Under the pieces are notes generated by a model that saw only the letters and a list, made by a program, of their open reading frames with translations, had not been told where the DNA came from and searched no databases. Shown here in pieces: positions 17,420-25,231 of a stretch of DNA of 59,127 nucleotides; the stretch's first letter is position 1, and the number at the start of each line of letters is the position of its first letter. A program made the translations under genes and the position numbers. This DNA comes from Chloroflexota bacterium (GTDB taxonomy: Bacteria; Chloroflexota; Dehalococcoidia; Lucifugimonadales; Lucifugimonadaceae): the NCBI GenBank assembly GCA_002730555.1, contig PCAM01000014.1, positions 1-59,127 on the forward strand, written 5' to 3'.

Positions 17420-17457
17420 GTAACCGGGCCGTCACGCCTGCGTAACATTTCCGAAAC
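17420..17457 (+). promoter_or_regulatory. GlnR-box-like operator upstream of amt
   Basis: Four pentamers are spaced by exactly six bases: GTAAC (17420), GTCAC (17431), GTAAC (17442) and GAAAC (17453). This matches the GTNAC-n6-GAAAC architecture bound by actinobacterial GlnR, the OmpR-type nitrogen regulator. It lies 83 bp before the amt start. No glnR gene is in the window. Confidence 0.65.
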
Positions 17458-17540
17458 ATAACGACCATAACGTGACGACCCATTGCACGTGTGCCACGGC
17501 CGGTGCGCGATTGGAACATTTCACAGGAGGATTGGCCGAT

Positions 17541-18749
17541 ATGGATTCCGGGAATATTGCATGGATGCTGATGGCATCCGCCCTGGTGTTATTTATGACA
17601 CCGGGTCTGGCGTTCTTTTACGGCGGGCTTGTCCGCGGTAAAAACGCCATCAACATGATCATGTACAGCTTCACGGCGATGGGCGTCGTGAGCGTCGTGT
17701 GGCTTCTCTGGGGCTACTCGCTCGCCTTTGGAGGAGACGGCTCCTTCATAGGCAACTTTGACTACCTGGGATTCCAAAACGTCGACCCCGATATCGGGCC
17801 CGACGGCGGATATAACTCCATGACCATCGCTGTTTTTCAGATGATGTTCGCCATCATCACGCCGGCGTTGATCACGGGAGCGATCGCCGAGCGGTTCAAG
17901 TTCAAGACCTACCTCATTTTCCTCGTTATCTGGATCACCGTCGTGTACGCGCCGATCGCTCACTGGGTGTGGGGCGACGGCGGTTGGGTCCTGGAGATGG
18001 GCGCCGCCGACTTCGCTGGCGGTACCGTAGTTCACATCAACGCCGGTATGGCCGCTATCGCGGCAGCCTGGCTGGTGGGCAAGCGACGTGGAGTCGATCG
18101 CGGCGTGGAGCCGCACAACGTGCCTTTCGTAATCCTGGGCGCCGGCATCCTGTGGTTCGGTTGGTTCGGCTTCAACGCCGGCAGCGGCCTCGCGGCAGAC
18201 GGAGTTGCGGTTAACGCCTTTCTCGTCACCAACGTTGCGGCCGGTGTCGCGGCGCTGACGTGGGTTGTTTTGTCCTACCTCCAGACCGGCAAGATGAGCG
18301 CCGTTGGCGCCGCCACCGGTGCCGTAGCCGGACTGGTTGCGATAACTCCTGCCGCTGGATCTGTAGGCCCCATGGGTGGTCTTGCGGTTGGCTTCGGCGC
18401 CGGGATCCTGACCTACATCGCGGTCCTGTACCGCCACAAGTTTGGATTTGACGACGCCCTTGAAGTGTTCGCCGTTCACGGCATCGGCGGCATCTGGGGC
18501 GCACTTGCCACGGCGATCTTCGCCGTAGGTGGTGTCGGCGTCATCGACGGTGAATTCGAGTTGCTCGGCGATAACTTCGTCGCGGTGGTTGCCACCATGG
18601 GCTACTCCTTCATCGCCACCCTCGTGATCCTCAAGATCCTGGACCTGGTTCCCGGGCTTGGATTGCGGGCCGAAGAATCCGACGAAAGCACCGGACTGGA
18701 CATATCGCACCACGGAGAACGTGCGTACGTCTCGGACGGCGCTGACTAA
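17541..18749 (+). CDS. amt: Ammonium transporter
   Basis: This 402-residue Amt/Mep/Rh channel protein, a trimer in the membrane, brings in ammonium. Visible landmarks are GNIAWMLMASALVLFMTPGLAFFYGGLVRGKN at the start (given in one line only to mark residues 4-35 by their ends), the twin-His pore region (VHINAGMAAIAAAW and VFAVHGIGGIWGALA), and the FGWFGFNAGS segment. ATG 17541 follows AGGAGG at about ten bases; an upstream GTG is not favoured. A GlnR-like box lies upstream and a P-II gene follows 129 bp downstream, the usual amt-glnK pairing in which P-II blocks the channel when nitrogen is ample. Confidence 0.95.
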   Translation: MDSGNIAWMLMASALVLFMTPGLAFFYGGLVRGKNAINMIMYSFTAMGVVSVVWLLWGYSLAFGGDGSFIGNFDYLGFQNVDPDIGPDGGYNSMTIAVFQMMFAIITPALITGAIAERFKFKTYLIFLVIWITVVYAPIAHWVWGDGGWVLEMGAADFAGGTVVHINAGMAAIAAAWLVGKRRGVDRGVEPHNVPFVILGAGILWFGWFGFNAGSGLAADGVAVNAFLVTNVAAGVAALTWVVLSYLQTGKMSAVGAATGAVAGLVAITPAAGSVGPMGGLAVGFGAGILTYIAVLYRHKFGFDDALEVFAVHGIGGIWGALATAIFAVGGVGVIDGEFELLGDNFVAVVATMGYSFIATLVILKILDLVPGLGLRAEESDESTGLDISHHGERAYVSDGAD

Positions 18750-18875
18750 CCGCCCCTAACGGGCGATCAAACTGAAACCCGGGCGCGTGTCCGGGGCCGA
18801 AATATCCACACCGATGTGGGGCGAGGCTCCGGAACCGCGATCCCCGGCGATCCCTGATAAGGGGGTGTATTGAAC

Positions 18876-19250
18876 ATGATGGTCAAGATTGAGGCGATAG
18901 TCAGGCCCGAGAAGATCAACGACGTTACGGCGGCGCTGGAAAGCATTGGTTGCGGCGGGTTCCACTTCGTCAACGTGACCGGCCAGGGCCAGCAGAAGGG
19001 CGTTGAGGTGTTCACCGGCCGCGGCGCGGCGCTGACACATCGGTCGTCACTGCCAAAGACGCTGCTCGTGACTGTTGTCCCGGAAGAGCAAAAAGAAGAA
19101 GTGCTGCAGACGATCATCGCCTCCGCCCGTTCCTCCGAAGAAGGAACAATCGGCGATGGAAAGATCTTCGTTTCCGCTATTGCAGAGGTGATCAGGGTAC
19201 GGACGGGCGAGCGTGACCTTGACGCCCTCACGCCAAGCAACGGAGAGTAG
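18876..19250 (+). CDS. glnB: P-II nitrogen regulatory protein lacking the T-loop tyrosine
   Basis: This trimeric signal protein senses ATP/ADP and 2-oxoglutarate and controls Amt. The family marks are VKIEAIVRPEKINDV at the N-terminus, GQGQQKG before the T-loop, LPKTLLVTVVPEE, the B-loop GTIGDGKIFV and the C-terminal VIRVRTGE. The T-loop reads VEVFTGRGAALTHRSS. It is two residues longer than in E. coli GlnB and lacks Tyr51, so classical uridylylation cannot occur. The start is ATG 18876 after AAGGGGG; ATG 18879 is an alternative. Confidence 0.93.
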   Translation: MMVKIEAIVRPEKINDVTAALESIGCGGFHFVNVTGQGQQKGVEVFTGRGAALTHRSSLPKTLLVTVVPEEQKEEVLQTIIASARSSEEGTIGDGKIFVSAIAEVIRVRTGERDLDALTPSNGE

Positions 19251-19293
19251 GGCTGCGGCTCTGACTCGTTAAAGATCAAACGGCGATACGGAG

Positions 19294-19328
19294 AAGCGAC
19301 CGGGCCTGTGATAGGTCCGGTCGCTTTT
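19294..19328 (+). terminator. Rho-independent terminator after amt-glnB
   Basis: AAGCGACCGGGCCT and AGGTCCGGTCGCTT form a stem of about 13 bp with a GTGAT loop, followed by TTTT. It sits 44 bp after the P-II stop codon. Confidence 0.85.
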
Positions 19329-19374
19329 CATTTCCGGGCATATTGATTAAGGCTCGCGAGCGGAACAAATCCGG

Positions 19375-19404
19375 TTGTCCGGCCCGCGAATGCTGCGTTA
19401 TGAT
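19375..19404 (+). promoter_or_regulatory. Putative promoter of the tRNA-Trp/Leu/Cys cluster
   Basis: TTGTCC (19375-19380), 18 bases, TATGAT (19399-19404) lies 64 bp before tRNA-Trp and after the preceding terminator. Confidence 0.5.
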
Positions 19405-19467
19405 TTCTCGGTCGGTAAAACGTATCGCGCCGAGTCCTTTAGACGTGCGGTTGTGCGCCGGTGACGC

Positions 19468-19544
19468 AGGGGCGTAGCTCAGTTGGCTAGAGCGTCGGTC
19501 TCCAAAACCGAAGGCCGGGGGTTCGAGTCCCTCCGCCCCTGCCA
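19468..19544 (+). tRNA. tRNA-Trp (CCA)
   Basis: A cloverleaf with acceptor AGGGGCG/CGCCCCT, anticodon CCA in CGGTCT-CCA-AAACCG, T-arm GGTTCGAGTCC and encoded 3' CCA. Confidence 0.97.
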
Positions 19545-19585
19545 CGCGTTTTCTCCCACGGACCATCCTGGGAGATTCATTTCAG

Positions 19586-19672
19586 GCCGAGGTGTTGAAA
19601 TTGGTAGACAAGCAGCGTTGAGGGCGCTGTGCTCGTAAGAGCGTGCGGGTTCGAGTCCCGCCCTCGGCACCA
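19586..19672 (+). tRNA. tRNA-Leu (GAG)
   Basis: A class II tRNA with a long variable arm. Acceptor GCCGAGG pairs with CCTCGGC; anticodon stem CAGCG/CGCTG encloses GAG; 3' ACCA is encoded. Confidence 0.96.
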
Positions 19673-19678
19673 GAATCA

Positions 19679-19755
19679 GGCGACGTAGCCAAGTGGTCTA
19701 AGGCAGAGGTTTGCAAAACCTCCATTCGGCGGTTCGAATCCGCCCGTCGCCTCCA
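19679..19755 (+). tRNA. tRNA-Cys (GCA)
   Basis: Acceptor GGCGACG/CGTCGCC, anticodon GCA within AGAGGTTTGCAAAACCTC, and encoded CCA. It is six bases after tRNA-Leu. A hairpin (19773-19779 with 19795-19801) and the dispersed repeat copy A follow. Confidence 0.96.
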
Positions 19756-19772
19756 AAGCTCATTGCTTCGAA

Positions 19773-19895
19773 AGACAGGTCTCGATATTCGGGGCCTGTC
19801 TTCGCGTTTGACAGCAGATTTGACAGCAACCCGGGCGCACTTCCGCTCAACTCCGGTGGTCCGTCACCTGCCACAGCACGGCTAGTTCGTGCTCG
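19773..19895 (+). repeat. tRNA-associated dispersed repeat, copy A
   Basis: A hairpin AGACAGG/CCTGTCT follows tRNA-Cys by 17 bp. The conserved block 19802-19895 then begins tcgcgtttgacagcagattt and ends gctagttcgtgctcg. It is almost identical to copy C beside tRNA-Pro and similar to copy B at 21277. The rest of the gap to the methyltransferase (19896-20106) is AT-rich with no gene seen. Confidence 0.75.
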
Positions 19896-20106
19896 CCTAG
19901 TACTCGTTAGCCGGTATGCCATTGGCTCTAGTAATCGCTACGTTATTTCATAAGATGACATGTGAGATACCGGATACGACTTCAGTCATTACAACGGTAA
20001 ATATCATTACTTTCGTTATCTTTTTCCATTTAATAGGTGATACCTGATGAAATATGCGATATATTCCCGCAAAACAGGCGCACACACATGAGGCGAGGAT
20101 ATCGGT

Positions 20107-21180
20107 ATGACTCAGAAAACTTCGCAGGCGTTCGACGAGGCAAGGGCGGAAGAGTTCGGCAACCAGCTTGTCGGCACGTACATGGGCGCGGCCAGGACTT
20201 TGATTGTAGATCTGGGACACCGCTCTGGCCTCTGGGAGTCGCTGGCACGGGGACCGGCGACTAGCGTCGAATTGGCGGAGCGGTCTGGCCTTAACGAGCG
20301 CTACGTGCGTGAGTGGTTGGGGGGGGCGACGGTGAGTGGGTACCTTGAATACGATGTATCCACGAAAAGTCACACTCTTCCCGCGGAGCACGCCGCCAGC
20401 CTAACTGGCGAAACCGGCGCCAACCTTTCGTCGCTTTCTCCCATGATCACATTTCTTGGGGGGCACGTGAGTGGAGTGTTGGAGGCATTCCGGGATGGCG
20501 GTGGTGTGCCGTACTCGGAATATCGTCCCGAATTCACCGAAGTAATGGACGATTTCTTCCGGCGTGACTACAACTCATCGCTGTTCGACGGCTATATCGG
20601 AGTGGTTCCCGGCCTAGTCGAACGGCTAGAGGGTGGAATTAGCGTGTGCGACATCGGTTGCGGTACTGGCCACAACATGAACTTGATGGCGCAGGCATAT
20701 CCGACGTCACGGTTTAAGGGATACGACATTGCAGAGGACGCGATTGCCTCTGCCACACTGGAAGCCGATGAGATGGGGTTGAGGAATGTGACTTTCGAGG
20801 TTCACGACGTCACCAACTTACCCAGCGATGTCTCATTCGATTTAATCACGGCGTTTGACTCGATCCACGATCAGGTTAACCCGCAGGGGGCGCTGAATGA
20901 GGCGAGCAGCCATCTCGCCTTGAACGGTGCATTCATGATGATTGATATCAAGGCGTCCTCAAATCTGGAGGACAATATCGCGCACCCAGTCGCCCCATTC
21001 TTCTACGCAGTAAGCACACTGCACTGTATGACGGTTTCGCTTGCTGAAGGTGGCGCCGGACTAGGTACCGTATGGGGCGAGCAACTGGCAGTGAAGATGC
21101 TCCACGACGCTGGATTACCGAACGTACGGGTCTTAGACTCGTCTAATCCGTTCAATAGCATCTACGTCTGTACAAAGTAG
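20107..21180 (+). CDS. Class I SAM-dependent methyltransferase with N-terminal winged helix
   Basis: This is a 357-residue protein. Residues 1-90 resemble the dimerisation/winged-helix domain of O-methyltransferases (SVELAERSGLNERYVREWL). Residues about 180-290 hold the SAM fold with motif I VCDIGCGTGHNMNLMA, the acidic GYDIAEDAI and the motif IV-like FDLITAFDSIHD. Class III-type small-molecule methylation is likely, but the acceptor is unknown. The gene has lower GC than its neighbours and lies between direct copies A and B of the tRNA-associated repeat, which suggests acquired cargo. Confidence 0.85.
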   Translation: MTQKTSQAFDEARAEEFGNQLVGTYMGAARTLIVDLGHRSGLWESLARGPATSVELAERSGLNERYVREWLGGATVSGYLEYDVSTKSHTLPAEHAASLTGETGANLSSLSPMITFLGGHVSGVLEAFRDGGGVPYSEYRPEFTEVMDDFFRRDYNSSLFDGYIGVVPGLVERLEGGISVCDIGCGTGHNMNLMAQAYPTSRFKGYDIAEDAIASATLEADEMGLRNVTFEVHDVTNLPSDVSFDLITAFDSIHDQVNPQGALNEASSHLALNGAFMMIDIKASSNLEDNIAHPVAPFFYAVSTLHCMTVSLAEGGAGLGTVWGEQLAVKMLHDAGLPNVRVLDSSNPFNSIYVCTK

Positions 21181-21239
21181 AACGATCGGGTTTGCCGCAG
21201 AGTTGCGACCGCGCTAGCTCCACCAGAAGACCAATCGTG

Positions 21240-21356
21240 AAACGGGCCTCGGTGGCGTAACTGCTACCGGGGCCGGTTCGCGTTTGACAACAAACGGGCG
21301 CACTTCCGCTCATGTCCGGTCGTCCGTCACCTGCCACAGCACGGCTAGCTCTCGCC
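21240..21356 (+). repeat. tRNA-associated dispersed repeat, copy B
   Basis: A strong hairpin (aacgggcctcggtggc with gctaccggggccggtt, 21241-21278) is followed by the conserved block 21277-21356, in which part of the tttgacagc doublet is deleted. No tRNA precedes it. The minus-strand frame across the block ends ELAVLWQVTDDRT-stop. Confidence 0.7.
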
Positions 21357-21534
21357 TGTCCGGTAGCCACCAGACACCGGTTCCCGGAGGCGCAACGACC
21401 CTCTGCGAGCGAACCACGTCCTCCAGGCTCACGTCATGGTCCGGGACGGCATAGATGATCAGCATGTGCGGGAACCGCGGGGCGATGCTCGTGTCGGTGA
21501 TGGACGGGCACAGACCACAGATCAGGTGCGACGG
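21345..21534 (-). pseudogene. Possible small gene or gene remnant
   Basis: On the minus strand a frame open from 21534 reads CPSITDTSIAPRFPHMLIIY, then AVPDHDVSLEDVVRSQRVV, and continues into copy B of the repeat. ATG 21466 could start a short protein. The composition looks protein-like, but I do not recognise it and there is no good ribosome-binding site. No other gene is seen between 21181 and 21638. Confidence 0.25.
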
Positions 21535-21638
21535 TCACTGGCGTAGCTCGTACATGGCAGCACGGTACGGCTCATCGGGTCACAGTATTTCGGTCTCGGA
21601 ATCCATCAATGCGTTGATTGATACGTCGTGAGTTCACT

Positions 21639-22136
21639 TCACCCCCAGAGACACCCGGCTTCGTTCTCCCGCGCGCTCCGCTCCAGTGTCACCAGCACAT
21701 CCCGGTGCTGCCCGTCCTGCGTCCAGGCGCGAGCATACCCGCCCGCAACAAGTTGCACGTCGATGCTGTTTCCCGCAGCGTCGTAGACGTAAGCAAGGCG
21801 GCGACTAAAGTTATCGGTAAGCCTCGGGCCGTCCTCCAGCCGCACCTGGCCTCCTGCGAGGTTCTCCGTGGCTGCTGTCGCCTCTGAGAAGCACGCCTCT
21901 CCGCGCTCGGGAGTGTCAACGCCGTAGAAGCGGACACGCCCTGCGCTTGTGTCGACCGTGTCGCCGTCGATCACGCGGGTCACGTCCACGAGCGGGCAGC
22001 CAGCGCAGTTGATTACAGTCTGCGGGGGTCCTGGCCCTATCGCAGGTTCTGAGTGGGTAGGCGTGGCAGTCGAGTTGTCGCTAGAGCAGGCGACGAGTAG
22101 AGCGGTGAACACAGTTATGGCAATAGTGAGACGCAT
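21639..22136 (-). CDS. Staphylococcal-nuclease-like (thermonuclease) lipoprotein
   Basis: This is a 165-residue exported protein: a lipoprotein signal ending Leu-Leu-Val-Ala-Cys17, a Ser/Thr/Pro linker, then an SNc domain. Landmarks are VTRVIDGDTVDT, VRFYGVDTPERGEACFSEA (catalytic Arg and Glu region) and NFSRRLAYVY (second Arg). It should cleave nucleic acids with calcium outside the membrane. An extra Cys pair (NCAGC) follows the linker. It stands alone between the repeat-bearing region and the enolase-superfamily gene. Confidence 0.9.
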   Translation of the reverse strand: MRLTIAITVFTALLVACSSDNSTATPTHSEPAIGPGPPQTVINCAGCPLVDVTRVIDGDTVDTSAGRVRFYGVDTPERGEACFSEATAATENLAGGQVRLEDGPRLTDNFSRRLAYVYDAAGNSIDVQLVAGGYARAWTQDGQHRDVLVTLERSARENEAGCLWG

Positions 22137-22347
22137 GTGCCACAGGGTAGACCCGAAGAGGGCCTACTTCCTGAAGGTCAGGGTCGCTGGCGGGCCGGGT
22201 TGAAAATCGCGCATGACATTCCCGGACCGACCAAGGCAGAGGCGACATCATTCTCGAGCGACACAGATCACCTCGGTTATCCGATGCTGAGGTTGGTCAG
22301 AGAATCCTGCGGGGGGGTTGGCAGTCGGGCGCGTCTCGGTCCGGCCT

Positions 22348-23529
22348 CTACACCCAGGTGTTGAACTGCCGGGAAGGCAGCGTCCCGATCGGCGGCAGCC
22401 AGCCCTGCGCGTCTGACCGGGCCGGGTGCGCTACAAGCCACTCCTCGTTCATCGATCCGCCCAGGCCGGGAGCTGTCGGGATCGGCAGATAGCCGTCCTC
22501 TTGTATCGGAAAATCGCCGATAAAGGCGTCCTGGAACCAGGGTTTCATGCCGCCCTCGTGGATCATGAAGTTTGGCGTTGACGCGTCGAGTTGCAACGCA
22601 GCAAGCACGTCCATCGGGCCGTGGATAGCATGGGGCTGAAATCCCACGTACTGGGCCTCCGCCATGGCGGCAATCTTCTTCAACTCCATTATCCCACCGC
22701 CCTGGATGACGTCAGGTTGGATCATGGCGACGATCTGCCTTTTCAGGAGGTCTTCATAGTCCCACTTGGTGAAAAGTCTCTCACCAGTTGCGATCGGTAT
22801 GTTCACCGAGTCTGCAACCCTTTTCATGGCATCGAGGTTGTGGAAGGGAACGGGTTCCTCGAACACGAACGGCCGATAAGATTCCATCGCGTTACCGACC
22901 CTGATGGCGGCGGCGGGCGTCAGACGCCCGTGCACTTCGACGAGCAGTTCTACTTCCTCTCCAACCGCTTCCCGGACCGCTTTGAGTGTCGCAACGGCTT
23001 TGTGCTCAGCCTCCGTAGTGATGAACTGGCCTTGATGGTCGAACGGGTCGCCTTTTAGCGCGGTGACGCCTTGGGACACATAGGACATGGCATGTTCCAC
23101 CGCCGCCTCCGGCGTAATCCCGTCCCAACGTCCGTACGCCCAGATCCTGTCCCTCAGGGGACCGCCGAGCATGTCGTACACTGGCAGTCCAGCGGCTTTG
23201 CCCTTGATGTCCCATAACGCCATCTCTATGCCGCTGATGGCTGATGTTTGTATCGGGCCTCCCCTCACGAAGAAGTGGTGGTAGAGCGTCTGCCAGATTT
23301 TTTCGATGTGGCCGGCATCCTCGCCGACGACCATACCGCCAAACTCCTCCACCATGGAAGCTACGCTGAGTGGCCCGCACGTGGAATCGCCCCAACCGGT
23401 GATCCCTTCGTCCGTATCGACCTTGACGGCCACGTAGTTGGCCGACGCCGCCATTCCAACCGACTCAAGGTACGGATTGGAAATCGGGTCGGGCGCGAAT
23501 GGAATCGCTGTGACTGCCGTGATCTTCAT
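22348..23529 (-). CDS. Mandelate racemase/enolase-superfamily sugar acid dehydratase
   Basis: This 393-residue enzyme has an N-terminal capping domain (MKITAVTAIPFAPDPISNPY) and a TIM barrel. Likely metal ligands and acids are Glu/His in VEVHGRL, Glu in FEEPVP, Glu in ATGERLFT and a general acid/base His in GFQPHAIHGP. The VEVHGR arrangement is like D-galactonate dehydratase, where Asp and His occupy this strand; here the first is Glu. Dehydration of an aldonate is likely, with the substrate open. ATG 23529 begins the conserved MKIT start; the longer upstream frame is not homologous. SAR202-type Chloroflexota are known for many such paralogues. Confidence 0.88.
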   Translation of the reverse strand: MKITAVTAIPFAPDPISNPYLESVGMAASANYVAVKVDTDEGITGWGDSTCGPLSVASMVEEFGGMVVGEDAGHIEKIWQTLYHHFFVRGGPIQTSAISGIEMALWDIKGKAAGLPVYDMLGGPLRDRIWAYGRWDGITPEAAVEHAMSYVSQGVTALKGDPFDHQGQFITTEAEHKAVATLKAVREAVGEEVELLVEVHGRLTPAAAIRVGNAMESYRPFVFEEPVPFHNLDAMKRVADSVNIPIATGERLFTKWDYEDLLKRQIVAMIQPDVIQGGGIMELKKIAAMAEAQYVGFQPHAIHGPMDVLAALQLDASTPNFMIHEGGMKPWFQDAFIGDFPIQEDGYLPIPTAPGLGGSMNEEWLVAHPARSDAQGWLPPIGTLPSRQFNTWV

Positions 23530-24015
23530 GGCGTTGCTCGCTATCTGAATCCTGCCCGGGCTGCCCCAAACGTCCGGCTCATCTGCCGGCCGTGTGGATC
23601 GTTCGTTACGTGCAATCCCCCACCTCAAGTCCATAGGGCGGGCCCAATCGAACGCGCAGGCACCGCTTCTACGTGCTAGGAAGCGCATCGGCGAGTCTAA
23701 CGGAGGAAGTAGCCGAGTAGAAGTTACTGAAGCGGCAAGTGTCGGTGGACAGGTGCTAAACCCCGCGAACCGGAGACGTCGCGCTGTGCCCCAATATAGT
23801 ACCCAGTTGCTCGAATCCCTTCGCACACCGTTACGCTTAACTCATGTGGATCAACTCCCCCACGCTCCACATCTACCCGGGCCCTCGGATTGGTAGTAGC
23901 AACAGTGGTTTGTGAGATTGGGCATGGGTAATCTTTTTTTGAATTACCGGTCTGCCCTGGGAAGCGTTGTCCCGCGCCGGTCTGAAAAACGATCTGCACA
24001 TCAGGAGGCACGACA
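23530..24015. other. Divergent intergenic region, no gene seen
   Basis: This 486-bp gap separates the minus-strand dehydratase gene and the plus-strand EamA gene and should hold both promoters. No clear -35/-10 pair, repeat or structured RNA was recognised. The final part carries GGAGG (24004-24008), the EamA ribosome-binding site. Confidence 0.5.
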
Positions 24016-24912
24016 ATCGATTGGGCGGTAGCGGCGCTCTTGAGCGCCCTCCTGTTGGCCGTGGTGAACATCACGGACAAGGTGATCATGACCGGCATGG
24101 GCCTTCGCGTGCGCGGGTTTCTGCTCTTCATCGGGCTTCAGACCCTGATCACCGTGATCGTGGTCGCTGTGGTCAATCCGTTTCCGGCGGTGGGCGTGGA
24201 TGTTTACGTACGCGGGATCGGCGTCGGGCTGATGTGGGGGATCGGCGCACCGCTCGTACTGTGGACGCTGAGCCGGGAAGAGGTGTCCCGGGTTACGCCG
24301 ATCTCGCATTCACACCCGCTGCTGGTCGTGATCTTCGCCGTGATCTTGCTCGGCGAAAGCCTTTCCCTCCTGGAGTCCATCGCGGCGGCGCTCGCGGTCG
24401 GCGGCGCCCTACTCGCCGCGATCCGTTTGTCGGACGCCGGTCAGATACGACTCAGCAGTTCGCTCGCCTACCTTGGGATTGCGGTCGTCATCATCGCCCT
24501 GGCACAGATACTTCTTAAAACCGTGACGGATGATCTTTCTTTCTGGCACGCCATGGCCCTTCGGAGCGCGGGGATGGCCCCCACCCTTCTGGTCATGAAC
24601 CTGAGAAAACCGATACTGATCGAACTGGGGCGCTTCATGTTGTCCCCATCCAATTTCACAGCACTCGCCGTCGATGCGATTGCTGCGACGGCCGCGATGA
24701 CCTTAATCACATTCGCAATCGCCACCGGCCCTGTCTCGCTGGCAAACGCCTTCGCCAGCACCACTCCACTCTTTGTATTCTTCGCCTCGGTACTGCTGGC
24801 GCGAAAGACGCGTCTCCTTGGGAATGAGGCGCTGGGCCGCGGCGCCCTGGTCCAGAAACTGACCGCCGCCGGGCTTGTCGTTACCGGGTTGGCGATAATC
24901 TCATTGGCCTGA
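24016..24912 (+). CDS. EamA/DMT-family transporter, probable ATC start
   Basis: This 298-residue inner-membrane protein has ten hydrophobic segments in two EamA repeats, a fold shared by metabolite exporters. The second repeat ends with NAFASTTPLFVFFASVLLARKT, a typical stretch. The frame begins after TGA 23983 and has no ATG/GTG/TTG until TTG 24040. ATC 24016, seven bases after GGAGG, gives the usual N-terminus DWAVAALLSALLLAVVNI, whereas TTG 24040 has no ribosome-binding site and truncates the first helix. The substrate is unknown. Confidence 0.85.
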   Translation: MDWAVAALLSALLLAVVNITDKVIMTGMGLRVRGFLLFIGLQTLITVIVVAVVNPFPAVGVDVYVRGIGVGLMWGIGAPLVLWTLSREEVSRVTPISHSHPLLVVIFAVILLGESLSLLESIAAALAVGGALLAAIRLSDAGQIRLSSSLAYLGIAVVIIALAQILLKTVTDDLSFWHAMALRSAGMAPTLLVMNLRKPILIELGRFMLSPSNFTALAVDAIAATAAMTLITFAIATGPVSLANAFASTTPLFVFFASVLLARKTRLLGNEALGRGALVQKLTAAGLVVTGLAIISLA

Positions 24913-24982
24913 AGGGGCGACGCGAGGCCGATTTTGGGCGGCGCAAAGCGACGATATTCGTCGAGATCTGCACAGCGGTAGC

Positions 24983-25011
24983 TTGACGCCACGATTGGGT
25001 AGCTTTACACT
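24983..25011 (+). promoter_or_regulatory. rpoBC promoter
   Basis: TTGACG (24983-24988), a 17-base spacer and TACACT (25006-25011) make a near-consensus sigma70 promoter 221 bp before the rpoB start. The leader contains an inverted repeat (ctcacg...cgtgag, about 25081-25115). No ribosomal protein genes rplJL precede rpoB. The 24913-25231 gap holds nothing else. Confidence 0.75.
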
Positions 25012-25231
25012 CGTCGCTTGTCGAGGTGTGACTGTTACGGATTGCCCACCCGTACATCCCAAATTTTAGGTTTCCAAGATCTCACGTCCGCGCGCGTCCG
25101 CGCCGGGCGTGAGTTGACGTTCACGCGCGTTAGCGCCTGAAACTACACGGCAACCGGAATCGCCTGGACCATCTAAAGCAGGGATCATAGCCACGGACCG
25201 CTCGTGGCGTCGAAAAATCAGGAGTGTAAGT

